Part shown: piece by piece, positions 17,602-25,892 of the stretch
How the letters are laid out: each line of letters opens with the position of its first letter
Numbering within the stretch: the stretch's first letter is position 1
Assembly (NCBI GenBank): GCA_963850345.1
Contig: CAWKKW010000012.1
Coordinates: 1-28,778 of the forward strand
DNA: 28,778 nt
Source: CAWKKW01 sp963850345
GTDB lineage: Bacteria > Acidobacteriota > Terriglobia > Terriglobales > Acidobacteriaceae
Reading direction: 5' to 3'
The notes under the pieces: model-generated
The model's input: only the letters and a program-made list of their open reading frames with translations
Told to the model about the DNA's origin: nothing
The model's database searches: none
Made by a program: the position numbers and the translations under genes

Positions 17602-18798
17602 TTATGCAGTTGCGCTCAGAGCCTTGCCACTGACCCGAAAGCGCTCCATGCTGATCTTGAGCGTGCGCTCAATCTTGCGCAGATCGCCGCGCTCTTCAGG
17701 AGCCGCGAAGGTCGATGCCACACCATGAGCAGAAGCCCGGCCAGTCCGGCCGACACGGTGAACGAAGTCCTCAGCTACCTTGGGAATGTCGTAGTTGACC
17801 ACGTGGGCCACATCGGCGACGTCGATGCCGCGAGCGGCAACATCGGTGGCGACGAGGACGCGATGATGTCCCATCGAAAAGCTTTTGAGTGCGGCATTCC
17901 GCTGGCCCTGCGAGCGATCGCCGTGGATGCAGGTAGCGCTCCAGCCGGAACGAACCAGCCGTTGCGAAACGCGATCCGCGCCGTGCTTGGTGCGCACGAA
18001 AACCAGGAAGCTGCCCTTTTCAGAGCCGAGCAGATGTTCGAGTAGCTCAAGCTTCTTGTCGTTGGTGACTTCGAAGGTCTGCAGGCGAACGTTCTCGGCG
18101 GGCTTGAGTACCGATCCCAACTCGATCCGGACCGGATCCTTAAGGTACTCGCGAACCACTTCCTTGATGTTGGCATCGAGGGTGGCGGAGTAGCAAAGCG
18201 TCTGGCGTTGCGAAGGCAGGGCTGCGGCAATGCGCTTGATTGCGGGCTTGAAGCCCATATCCAGCATGCGATCCACTTCGTCCAGAACCAGGACTTGAAC
18301 CTGGTCGAGCTTGATCACGCGACGCTTGAGGTAGTCCTCGAGGCGGCCGGGGGTGGCGACGATCATGCGAGCGCCACGGCGAATCGACTGAAGCTGCGAG
18401 CCCTCAGACATGCCGCCGACGACCAGGGCCGACGTGAGTGCCGTACCTTGTGTCATGTCGCGGAAGGTTTTTTCTACCTGCATCGCCAGTTCGCGCGTAG
18501 GCAGGAGGATGAGCGCGGTTGCGCCTTTGGTTTGGGTCTTCTGCATCCGCTCGATGATGGGGAGCAAGAAGCTCAGGGTCTTCCCCGTTCCAGTCTGCGC
18601 GGTCGCGAGCACATCGCGGCCTTCAAGAGCGGGCGGAATTGCGCCGGCCTGCACTGGTGTAGGGATGGTGAAATTGGCAGCGGCGAGCCGCTTAAGCAGC
18701 GGCGCCGAAAGATTGAAATCTGAAAATTGAGTCACTGAATCCTTGAGGTCTGGGCTGGCCCAAGCTGTTCCCACAGCGGGCGCCGAGACGGCGTTCAT
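17602..18798 (-). CDS. DEAD-box family ATP-dependent RNA helicase (DEVD variant)
   Basis: This 398-residue RNA helicase is built of the two RecA-like domains with little extra sequence. Motifs (numbered from M at 18798): Q motif around FTIPTPVQ, motif I AQTGTGKT (67-74), Ia PTRELA, Ib TPGR, motif II DEVD (173-176) in place of DEAD, motif III SAT (204-206), FVRTKHGAD, motif V ATDVAARGID, and motif VI HRVGRTGR (347-354). All catalytic positions are present. It lacks the long basic C-terminal tail of RhlE or DeaD, although it is closest in style to RhlE. A role in mRNA decay or ribosome assembly is expected. The frame is open to 18861; I chose the ATG at 18798, but its ribosome site (GGGA) is weak. 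It is a single gene. Confidence 0.9.
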   Translation of the reverse strand: MNAVSAPAVGTAWASPDLKDSVTQFSDFNLSAPLLKRLAAANFTIPTPVQAGAIPPALEGRDVLATAQTGTGKTLSFLLPIIERMQKTQTKGATALILLPTRELAMQVEKTFRDMTQGTALTSALVVGGMSEGSQLQSIRRGARMIVATPGRLEDYLKRRVIKLDQVQVLVLDEVDRMLDMGFKPAIKRIAAALPSQRQTLCYSATLDANIKEVVREYLKDPVRIELGSVLKPAENVRLQTFEVTNDKKLELLEHLLGSEKGSFLVFVRTKHGADRVSQRLVRSGWSATCIHGDRSQGQRNAALKSFSMGHHRVLVATDVAARGIDVADVAHVVNYDIPKVAEDFVHRVGRTGRASAHGVASTFAAPEERGDLRKIERTLKISMERFRVSGKALSATA

Positions 18799-19186
18799 GT
18801 CCCGTGACGGCTTCGTCCGTCGCAAGAGAATCTTAGATGTACGTCGGGAGTACCGGGGCAATTCAACCGACTGACGCGAAGTTCACTGTCAATCGCGGTT
18901 CTTTCCGCACGCGTGCCTACTTTGTGCAACACTCTGCTGCACAAGCTCGCACCGCAACATGGCGGGCGAATGGCGCTGTCGGGGCTTGGGGAAGAATGCG
19001 GCGGTCTGGCTTTCCAGGCGAGAACGGCTCACAACCAAATCACTGAGCGCAAATACAGAGTAACACAGTGTTAACTCGACCCGTTGGGGGCAGGTATCGA
19101 ATGTATAACTTAAGGGCGCTCTCGTCGTCGGATAGTCTGTTCGAGGCCAGCCCGATGAGAGGGTTGCGTTTGGCTGAAGGAAACGA
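18799..19186. other. Intergenic region, 388 bases, between divergent genes
   Basis: It lies between the leftward helicase and the rightward pentapeptide-repeat gene. The frame at 18837-19046 has no ribosome site or protein-like pattern. A perfect 13-base palindrome is at 19061-19073, and a TATAAC (19104-19109) follows it, but without a -35 box at proper distance. No RNA gene is seen. Confidence 0.5.
19061..19073. promoter_or_regulatory. Perfect palindrome, possible operator
   Basis: TAACAC-A-GTGTTA is an exact 6-1-6 inverted repeat about 115 bases before the pentapeptide gene start and about 30 bases before a TATAAC element. It has the size of a dimeric regulator site; no regulator is known. 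Confidence 0.35.
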
Positions 19187-19969
19187 ATGCTGCAACGACC
19201 GGTTCATGCGCGTCCCGTGCCCTGGCGAGAGAACCCGGCCTCGAGTTCTCGTGCCTTATTCCGACCATTTCACTGGATGAACTGGTGCTTCGGCTGGGCA
19301 GCATGGGCGCTCGGCAACTGGGCTCTGCTTGAAGTGCTGGAGTACCTCGGCGCATTTTCCGTACTAATTGCGGTAGTTTTCTATTTCGCTGAAAGTGGCG
19401 ATCGAATCAAGCAGAAGCACTACCAGGCATGGCAGGTGATCAACACGGCTCAGGGCAGAGGCGGCAGCGGTGGCCGCATCGAGGCGCTGGAGGAACTGAA
19501 CCGGGACGGGGTACCGCTCGTGGGCGTAGACGCGAGCGAGGCCTTCCTGCAGGGCGTACGGCTTCCGAAAGCACAACTGAACCGATGCGATCTGCATGCG
19601 GCCGACCTCCGCGACAGCGATCTCCATCGGGCGGTGTTGACCTACTGCAGTCTGCAGTCGGCGAACTTTCGCATGGCAGCCCTGAATGACGCGGTACTTT
19701 CAAATGCGGATCTGAGCAATGCGGATCTCTCCAACGCGGATATGCGCGGCGCGGACTTTACAGGCGCCAACTTGGACGACCCTGACCTGCGAGGTGCTGA
19801 CCTGAACGGGCTTGCGTAGAGCGGCATTCGATCGTTGCGGCTGGCCAACGTTTTTGGCGTTCGCCACGCGCCAGCGGGATTCACGGCGTATGCGATTGCG
19901 CATGGGGCGGTGTCTCTCGAATCGGATGCGGATTGGCAGAAGCTGCAGGATGCCTCCCCTAAGAAGTGA
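19187..19969 (+). pseudogene. Membrane-anchored pentapeptide-repeat protein, interrupted near its 3' end by TAG
   Basis: The frame begins at ATG 19187 with GAAGGA five bases upstream. Residues 36-68 form one or two membrane helices (ALLEVLEYLGAFSVLIAVVF). A short helix with KHYQAWQVINTAQG follows, then a right-handed beta-helix of pentapeptide repeats (about 111-209; for example LSNAD LSNAD). TAG at 19817-19819 ends the first 210 residues, but the same frame continues for 49 sense codons to TGA at 19967-19969. This tail (SGIRSLRLANVFGVRHAPAG, then AIAHGAVSLESD) resembles the conserved C-terminal cap I associate with this family, where a Trp often stands at the stop position. TGG to TAG would explain it. 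The 210-residue product may still fold. The role is unknown. The P-loop gene follows 103 bases after the final stop. Confidence 0.75.
19703..19747 (+). repeat. Three tandem 15-base units encoding pentapeptide repeats
   Basis: The units AATGCGGATCTGAGC, AATGCGGATCTCTCC and AACGCGGATATGCGC are adjacent. They encode successive NADLS-like coils and suggest recent duplication within the repeat domain. Confidence 0.75.
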
Positions 19970-20072
19970 GGTGCCGTAATGCTCTTGCACGGGCTGCAAC
20001 TGCGGGGTCCGATAGCGGCTGCACTGCTCGGAGCTTCCTTGGGCTGGGGAGACCCGGTGCTATTCTGCCCGT

Positions 20073-21005
20073 ATGCTCGACCCCTCCGCCGGAACGGATT
20101 CCGCACTTCTACTCACGGAAGAACTTCTCGTCTTTGCTACGGTTGTGGGATCAGTCGCGGCACTCCCCGCCTTCATTGAATTCGTGAGCGACCTGCGGAA
20201 GCGCCGGGAGCGAGTCTACCTTTCACTGGAAGATGTACCTGTCGCCAGCCTGAGGCCGCGGCTGGCAGGGATGGACGAACTGCTCGCGAGTATCGATGAT
20301 CTGATCGACCGCGCTCGAACTCCCTCCGCCTACCAGGAACTGAAGATCGGCAACGAAGTCTTGATCATCGGCCCGAATCAGAGTGGCAAGAAGAGCCTCG
20401 CTCAGCGCATGGCCCAGCTTGCCGGGATTGAGCGTTTGATCACGGTCTACAATCCACGCGACAGCGATGCATTAGCAAAAGCAAAGGGGATCGTTCGCGG
20501 ATACAGGCGGCAGAAGGTCATGTTGCTGCTGCCCCGCATCGATCTCGCTTACCAGGCTGGGGATCCACAACTGCTCACAGAACTGGACGCGCTCATCGAA
20601 ACCACCTCGGAGCATCAGAACGTGCTGGTGGTGGCGACGACTGTGGCGTTCGAGGCAAACAGCGATCTGGACAACATCTTCGGTATCAAGTTGGCGCTGC
20701 CCGGAGCAGGTCTCAACCCTGCGGATCGGCCCGAGATTCCCGAGGATGCGGAGCGCATGCTGGCCGAGGTTGTGCAGTTTTATATGAGCGAGGCTCAGCA
20801 GCGTGGCTTTCAATTGCATGGCCTGAGCGAAAATGAGTTTCGCTCCCGCGTTCTGGAAGTGGTGATCAACCCGGCGGAGATTGAGGACATCGTGGTTCTC
20901 TGCCAGACCACCGCACTCTACCGCAAACGCACTCGCCAGGAAACTACAACGCTCTTCACACGCGAGATATTGGAGACGGCAATCGCGCGGGTGGTCGCGG
21001 GTTAG
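20073..21005 (+). CDS. Membrane-anchored P-loop (AAA-like) protein with degenerate Walker motifs
   Basis: I do not recognise a named family. The 310-residue product has one N-terminal membrane helix (about 17-37), a basic stretch (RKRRERVY), a helical linker and a nucleotide-binding-like core. Walker A is GPNQSGKKS (100-108), where the usual Ser/Thr after GK is Lys. The Walker B strand VMLLLPRID (149-157) lacks the usual Asp-Glu pair. VLVVATT (184-190) looks like sensor 1. After that, helices with YMSEAQQRGFQLHG and TTLFTREILETAIARV resemble an AAA lid region. It therefore looks like an AAA+ relative with weak or lost ATPase activity, on the inner face of the membrane. The start at ATG 20073 has a poor ribosome site. 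It probably shares a transcript with the pentapeptide-repeat gene. Confidence 0.65.
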   Translation: MLDPSAGTDSALLLTEELLVFATVVGSVAALPAFIEFVSDLRKRRERVYLSLEDVPVASLRPRLAGMDELLASIDDLIDRARTPSAYQELKIGNEVLIIGPNQSGKKSLAQRMAQLAGIERLITVYNPRDSDALAKAKGIVRGYRRQKVMLLLPRIDLAYQAGDPQLLTELDALIETTSEHQNVLVVATTVAFEANSDLDNIFGIKLALPGAGLNPADRPEIPEDAERMLAEVVQFYMSEAQQRGFQLHGLSENEFRSRVLEVVINPAEIEDIVVLCQTTALYRKRTRQETTTLFTREILETAIARVVAG

Positions 21006-21150
21006 TTGCAATTTGTAACAGTCGCAAGACTTTTTGCCTGAACCATGTCGCTGGCGACACGCCGCACGGGATGCTCCGCTCCCGAGAGGAAAGAACCGCT
21101 CCCAATTACCGCAGACTCTCCCGAACACATAAGGGGGAGTTAGTATCTAG

Positions 21151-21186
21151 CCTGGCCGCAACGCAGCCACTTCGGCATCGGCCAGG
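21151..21186. repeat. Inverted repeat (hairpin) downstream of the P-loop gene
   Basis: CCTGGCCG (21151-21158) pairs exactly with CGGCCAGG (21179-21186) across a 20-base loop. A T-rich stretch begins about 15 bases further on, too far for a classical terminator. It may still end transcription of the pentapeptide/P-loop pair. Confidence 0.45.
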
Positions 21187-21283
21187 GCTGATGTGCTACT
21201 TCTTTTTCATCGTATGGAAAGTTTTCAGCTAAGCGACCGGATATAAGTACTGCTGAATGATGAGGTTTCCTTGGAAGACTGAG

Positions 21284-21574
21284 TCATTCATCTCTTTCCT
21301 CAAGGTCTTCTTTCTCTGGGCGAAGCGCGGTACTGGGGTGCTTTTCGGCAGATAATAACTTGGCGCGTTCAGCGAAGATTAGCGGGGAGCGGCTGCACTC
21401 GCAGTGGGCGTGCAGTTCACCTTGGCTTAAAGAAAACGCCACCAAGTGAGTTGTGTAGCTATTCTCTTTTTCACCACGCATAAATACCGGGGCCCCTTCC
21501 GAGAGTATCAAGTCTCTTCTCAAAGCCTCCCTAAAAGTTAACTGCCGACCAGCAAGGATGCAACTCTGCCGCAT
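21284..21574 (-). CDS. Possible small hypothetical protein
   Basis: This 96-residue frame sits in a region of otherwise empty sequence (21006-21637) that is visibly more A+T-rich than its neighbours. The product would begin MRQSCILAGRQLTFREALR and include a pair of Cys (HAHCECSRS) and a charged C-terminus. The frame extends nine codons further upstream to a TTG at 21601. No good ribosome site or known family is seen. Codon use differs from the flanking genes, which could mean a transferred gene or a chance frame. It is antisense to the region just before the phosphoesterase gene. Confidence 0.25.
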   Translation of the reverse strand: MRQSCILAGRQLTFREALRRDLILSEGAPVFMRGEKENSYTTHLVAFSLSQGELHAHCECSRSPLIFAERAKLLSAEKHPSTALRPEKEDLEERDE

Positions 21575-21637
21575 CCAAAAACCATAACAGTGAGTAGTCA
21601 AACAAATTGCTCCGACCCTGGAGGTCCCCCAGAACTT

Positions 21638-23962
21638 ATGACGCCCATAAAGTTAACGAGAACATGGAAACGATTCCACCCCCGGTTGCTAGTGGCAGCC
21701 GCCGGCTCAGTGCTGATGGCAGCATCGTTGGCACAGGCTCAAACACCTGTAGTGAATTCCATCAATGTGTGGCAGGGAGGAACCAACGGTGGCACCGCAC
21801 TCACTGTCTACGGAAGCAATTTCGTGAATGGCGCCACGGTTACTTTCGGCAGTGCAGCCGCCACCACCACGTACGTCGGCGCCGGTACCCTTAATGTGGT
21901 ATCTCCGGCTGGAACGGCGGGCTCGGTGGATGTGACGGTTAGAAATCCCAATGGACTCACTGGTTCGCTGAGGAGCCTGCTGCATAACCAGAGTTTCGAA
22001 TCCGGCATCACGAATTGGACCGGCAACGGGCAGGGGACCTCCACGGTGGGAGCGGTCACAGCCAACGCTCACAATGGGAGCCATTACCTCGAACTCACGT
22101 CGAGCGGTGTCGGTAGTCATCCAGTGGTCTACGCCTCGAACTCGAACGGAAGTGCGCTGTATGTTCCAGTGAAGGCAGGCGACGCACTCAGCTTCGGCGG
22201 TTATGCATATCGTGTGTCTGGAGGATCGCTGGTGCGCTGGGGCCTTGAGGTCACGGATGCGAACAAGGCGAATCCGATCTATCAATCTGCATCCCCGGTG
22301 AGCGCATACGATCCACTGTGGACGCTGCAGCAAAGCACGTATACAGTGCCGAGCGGGAGGAGTTTCGTGCGACTCTATGCCGAGATTAGTCCGACAAGCG
22401 CCACAGTTGCTCGATTTGACGATGGGTTCTTGCAGAAGACAACGGGGAACTCCAATGGATTTGTCTATCTCTCGCCTCCAATCGTGACTTCCGTCAGTCC
22501 AAATTGGGGCGCACCTGCGGGCGGAACTACAAGGACCATCTACGGCACAGGGTTTCGCAGCGGGGCTACCGTGAAGTTTGGCAGCTTTGCCGCAGCCGGC
22601 GTTCAGGTAGTGAACGCAAATGCGATCGAGGTCTTCGCGCCAAAACAAAGCGCGGGCGCAGTGGCGGTAGCTGTGACCGAAGGCACCCAGAGCAGTACGC
22701 TTGCGAGCGCCTACACTTACTCCACTCCTGCGGCGCCTCCCTCGGCGATGCTCGCGATGAAGCACATCATCTTTACCTTCCAGGAGAATCGGTCTTTCGA
22801 TACCTACTTCGGAAAGATGGATGAGTATCGCAAGTTATATGGAGTAACCGACAATGCCGTGGACGAACGCAACAACAGCAAGGCGATGCCGGATGTTGCG
22901 GGCCAAATGATAACTCCGTATCACTTCCAGACGGAGTGCCACGAAAATCTGCAGCCGAGCTGGAATTCGCAACACTACGACTACGACCGCGGCCTGATGG
23001 ATAATTTCATGAAGGCGGGAAATGCAATCGGTCATTCGAACATTGATCCGAACGGAACCCGTGCAATCGGCTACTACGACTGGACCGACTTACCGTATTA
23101 CTACAGTCTGGCCTTTCAGTTCGCTACGAGCGACCGGTGGTTTTCGCCCGTACTGGGTGCTACGGACCCGAACCGGATGTATGCGGTGGGAGCGACGTCC
23201 CTTGGCTGGACCTCGACCGCGTATCCACCCTCTGGAGGGTTCCCGAACTACACCATCTTCGATCTGCTCGATCAGGCCGGAATTTCGTGGAAGTACTACT
23301 ACCAGTTCACCTCGCCGTTGCACATTACTGTCTGGTCTGTTTACAAGAAGGACCCGAGTAAGTTCGTTCCAATCGGTCAATATTTCACGGACGTGAAGAG
23401 TGAGAGCACGCTCCCCGCGGTGTCATTTATCGAAGAGGGCGGCTACGACGAACATCCCAAGCCAAACCCCGGCACAAGCACGGCGCCGGAGAGCATTCAG
23501 CACGGAGCTACGGTCATAAAGTCCTTCATCGACGCGTTGATGAAGAGCCCTACTTGGACGACTTCCGCCTTCATCTTCAGCTACGACGAGGGTGGTGGAA
23601 TGCATGACCATGTGGTGCCCGCGACAGTGAGAGTCCCGGACGGAATTCCGCCGAGGCTGACGGTCGGACAGGACGCTTCCGGTCTGTTCAACATGAGCGG
23701 AGTTCGTGTGCCGGTCGCTGTCGTATCTCCCTGGACGAAGCCCTACTTCGTGTCGCATGTCGTGCGGGATCATACTGCGATTCTCAAGTTCATTGAGAGG
23801 CGATTCAGCCTGCAACCGCTGACGGCGCGTGACGATGCAAGCGATGATATGCAGGAGTTCTTCAACTTCGCTAATCCGGCTTACAAGGTTCCGCCGGCGA
23901 TGCCTGCCCAACCCACGACAGGAGCCTGCAACCTGAATGTGGAGAAGGCGCCTGGTCAGTAA
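21638..23962 (+). CDS. Secreted phosphoesterase (phospholipase C/acid phosphatase family) with two IPT/TIG domains
   Basis: This 774-residue exported enzyme has a signal peptide (core LLVAAAGSVLMAASLAQA). An IPT/TIG domain follows (about 35-115: GGTALTVYGSNFVNGATVTFG), then a carbohydrate-binding-like beta-sandwich (about 115-270: NQSFESGITNWTGNGQG). A second IPT/TIG domain (about 280-360: PNWGAPAGGTTRTIYGTGF) leads to a phosphoesterase domain of the PF04185 type. Its catalytic motifs are FTFQENRSFDTYFG (near 379-392), EEGGYDEH (599-606) and SYDEGGGMHDH (648-658), matching the metal and nucleophile sites of non-haemolytic phospholipase C and AcpA-type phosphatases. It probably frees phosphate outside the cell. 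I chose ATG 21638; GGAGG lies 13 bases before it, which is rather far. GTG 21590 has no ribosome site. Confidence 0.88.
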   Translation: MTPIKLTRTWKRFHPRLLVAAAGSVLMAASLAQAQTPVVNSINVWQGGTNGGTALTVYGSNFVNGATVTFGSAAATTTYVGAGTLNVVSPAGTAGSVDVTVRNPNGLTGSLRSLLHNQSFESGITNWTGNGQGTSTVGAVTANAHNGSHYLELTSSGVGSHPVVYASNSNGSALYVPVKAGDALSFGGYAYRVSGGSLVRWGLEVTDANKANPIYQSASPVSAYDPLWTLQQSTYTVPSGRSFVRLYAEISPTSATVARFDDGFLQKTTGNSNGFVYLSPPIVTSVSPNWGAPAGGTTRTIYGTGFRSGATVKFGSFAAAGVQVVNANAIEVFAPKQSAGAVAVAVTEGTQSSTLASAYTYSTPAAPPSAMLAMKHIIFTFQENRSFDTYFGKMDEYRKLYGVTDNAVDERNNSKAMPDVAGQMITPYHFQTECHENLQPSWNSQHYDYDRGLMDNFMKAGNAIGHSNIDPNGTRAIGYYDWTDLPYYYSLAFQFATSDRWFSPVLGATDPNRMYAVGATSLGWTSTAYPPSGGFPNYTIFDLLDQAGISWKYYYQFTSPLHITVWSVYKKDPSKFVPIGQYFTDVKSESTLPAVSFIEEGGYDEHPKPNPGTSTAPESIQHGATVIKSFIDALMKSPTWTTSAFIFSYDEGGGMHDHVVPATVRVPDGIPPRLTVGQDASGLFNMSGVRVPVAVVSPWTKPYFVSHVVRDHTAILKFIERRFSLQPLTARDDASDDMQEFFNFANPAYKVPPAMPAQPTTGACNLNVEKAPGQ

Positions 23963-24030
23963 GGATCGAGCATTCTGCGCAGATTGCTCATCACCTGTTA
24001 CGACTTAGTAGTCCCAAGTAGTCTTGAACG

Positions 24031-24066
24031 TGAGGCCCGAGACATCATCGGGCCTCATCTTTTTTT
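24031..24066 (+). terminator. Rho-independent terminator after the phosphoesterase gene
   Basis: A perfect 10-bp stem TGAGGCCCGA/TCGGGCCTCA (24031-24040 with 24048-24057) with a 7-base loop is followed by TCTTTTTTT. It lies 16 bases before the stop codon of the convergent GH13 gene. Confidence 0.92.
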
Positions 24067-24081
24067 GTGCGCAGCGGCCCG

Positions 24082-25869
24082 CTAGTACTTATAAATTCGC
24101 GATTCCCATGGCTTCAGATGAAGTTCAGAAGCGCCGACTTCGTCCGTCTGCTGGTTCGCCAATACAAGTGTGGTCGGTTTTAGATTGCCGGGAAGGGTGT
24201 AGGCGAGAGGGCTTGCCGAGAAGTTGAGGACGACCAGGTAGCGTTCTGAATCGAGTGTGCGTGTATAGGCGAACACTGTTGGATGATCCGGGTCAATATC
24301 TTTGAAGTCTCCATAGACCAGAGTAGGACTGCGGTGGCGTAGCGCAATCAAGCGGCGGGTGAAATGATACACGGAATCGGGATCCGCCACTTCCTGAGCT
24401 GCGTTGATTGCTTTGTAATTTGGATTTACGGCTAGCCAGGGCTTCGTACCAGTCGTAAATCCGGCCTGCGCAGTCTTGTCCCATTGCATCGGCGTACGTG
24501 CGTTGTCGCGGCTCATGTGGCGCAGGTTGTCCAGGTACGCTTGCTCTGTAACTTTGTGGGTGAGCACATCCGCCTTGTACCCGTTCTTCGCTTCTATGTC
24601 GTTGAAGTCTTCGATGGAATGAAAGGGATAGTTCGTCATCCCGAGTTCATCGCCCTGATACAGGAAGGGCGTGCCCCGCATCGTAAGCAGCATGGTGGCG
24701 ATCAGCTTAGCCGATGGGACGCGGAAGGCCGGCGAGTCATCTCCAAAGCTTGAGACGACTCGCGGATTGTCGTGATTAGAGAGAAACACCGTGTCCCAAC
24801 TGTGAGCGTCCAGTCCTTGCGCGTGCCTGGTGAAGATCGCCTTGAACTCTGGCAGCTTCCAACTCTTCCACTGCTTGCCATCGCGGTTGATGCGAATCGC
24901 GTCGAAGTTGAAGATCATATTCAACTCGTGACGCCGATCGTCGACCATCAACGGAGTCTGCTGGAGCGAGATGCCCAGGGCCTCGCCGACGGTCATGACG
25001 TCGTACCTGGCCATGACATTGCGATTCATCTCCTGCAAGTACTCGTGCATGTGTGGTCCGTTGGCGTAAGCCTTGCCGGTGTCTTTCAACTCCTCCGCCG
25101 TGAGGTCAGGCAGGCCAGGACGCTTCGAGATCAGCGGGATCACGTCCATGCGAAAACCATCGACTCCTTTATCGAGCCAGAACTTCATCAGGTCGTACAC
25201 ATCTCCCCGAACCTTCGGATTGTCCCAATTCAGATCCGGCTGCTTTACGGCGAAGTAGTGCAGATAATACTGCTTCGTCGCAGGATCAAACTGCCAGGCT
25301 GAACCGAAGAAGAACGAAGGATAGTTATTGGGCGGATCAAATCCGGTAGAACTGGCTGCGTTCGGCTTCCCATCACGCCAGAAATAGTAGTCGCGGTAGG
25401 GGCTCTCTTTGGAGCTGCGGCTTTCGACAAACCATTTGTGCTCGTCTGAGGTGTGATTGACGACCAGGTCGATGATGAGCCGCATGTGTCGCTGCTTGAT
25501 GCCTGCCAGCATCCTGTCAAAGTCGGCCATTGTGCCGAACTCGGTCATGACCTTACGGTAGTCACGGATATCGTATCCGTTGTCCGCATTTGGCGAGTCG
25601 AAGTGGGGACTAAGCCAGATAACGTCGACGCCGAGCCCTTTGAGATAGTCGAGCTCACTCGTGATGCCATTGAGATCGCCGATTCCGTCGCCATTAGAGT
25701 CTTTGAACGAGCGCGGGTAGACCTGATAGACCACCGCTTCTTTCCACCACATCGGCTGATAGCCATTGATCAGCTTCGGATCCTTCTTAGTATCGACGCG
25801 TCGGACCCGCCGCAGCAGTTTGCGACAGGCCAGGCAAAGGGGCGATGGAGGGCAAGACAAAGAATCCAA
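24082..25869 (-). CDS. GH13 alpha-glucosidase (oligo-1,6-glucosidase type)
   Basis: This glycoside hydrolase family 13 enzyme splits alpha-glucosidic bonds of malto- or isomalto-oligosaccharides. WWKEAVVYQVYPRSFKDSNG, DGIGDLNGI and VDVIWLSPHFDSPNADNGYD mark the start of the barrel. The nucleophile is Asp242 in GFRMDVIP, the acid/base is Glu296 in MTVGEALG, and the transition-state Asp367 is in LSNHDNPR (numbered from 25869). The Val after the nucleophile Asp (MDVI) is typical of alpha-1,6 and alpha-1,4 glucosidases rather than trehalose synthases. A C-terminal beta-sandwich completes it. The start is unclear. The canonical ATG at 25752 has no ribosome site, yet protein-like sequence (DTKKDPKLINGYQP) lies upstream. 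TTG 25869 also lacks a ribosome site, and a well-placed ATG at 25892 is out of frame. Confidence 0.88.
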   Translation of the reverse strand: MDSLSCPPSPLCLACRKLLRRVRRVDTKKDPKLINGYQPMWWKEAVVYQVYPRSFKDSNGDGIGDLNGITSELDYLKGLGVDVIWLSPHFDSPNADNGYDIRDYRKVMTEFGTMADFDRMLAGIKQRHMRLIIDLVVNHTSDEHKWFVESRSSKESPYRDYYFWRDGKPNAASSTGFDPPNNYPSFFFGSAWQFDPATKQYYLHYFAVKQPDLNWDNPKVRGDVYDLMKFWLDKGVDGFRMDVIPLISKRPGLPDLTAEELKDTGKAYANGPHMHEYLQEMNRNVMARYDVMTVGEALGISLQQTPLMVDDRRHELNMIFNFDAIRINRDGKQWKSWKLPEFKAIFTRHAQGLDAHSWDTVFLSNHDNPRVVSSFGDDSPAFRVPSAKLIATMLLTMRGTPFLYQGDELGMTNYPFHSIEDFNDIEAKNGYKADVLTHKVTEQAYLDNLRHMSRDNARTPMQWDKTAQAGFTTGTKPWLAVNPNYKAINAAQEVADPDSVYHFTRRLIALRHRSPTLVYGDFKDIDPDHPTVFAYTRTLDSERYLVVLNFSASPLAYTLPGNLKPTTLVLANQQTDEVGASELHLKPWESRIYKY

Positions 25870-25892
25870 GTGCTACGAACGTGCAAGTGCAT
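25770..25892 (-). other. Out-of-frame leader with strong ribosome site before the GH13 gene
   Basis: The ATG at 25892 follows TTAGGAG (25899-25905) with six bases between, the best start signal in this region. Its frame is only 40 codons long and has a hydrophobic stretch (STWILCLAL) but runs out at 25770 inside the GH13 gene. A third frame of the same DNA reads VALGFFVLPSIAPLPGLSQT, which looks like an export signal. This suggests that a signal peptide once led into the enzyme and that one or more indels have separated it. Confidence 0.4.

Noticed and set aside
18837..19046. 69-codon plus-strand frame before the pentapeptide gene
   Set aside because: No ribosome site, low-complexity composition, and it overlaps the likely promoter of the helicase gene.
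19979..20179. Short plus-strand frame between the pentapeptide and P-loop genes
   Set aside because: It overlaps the P-loop gene in another frame and has no protein-like composition.
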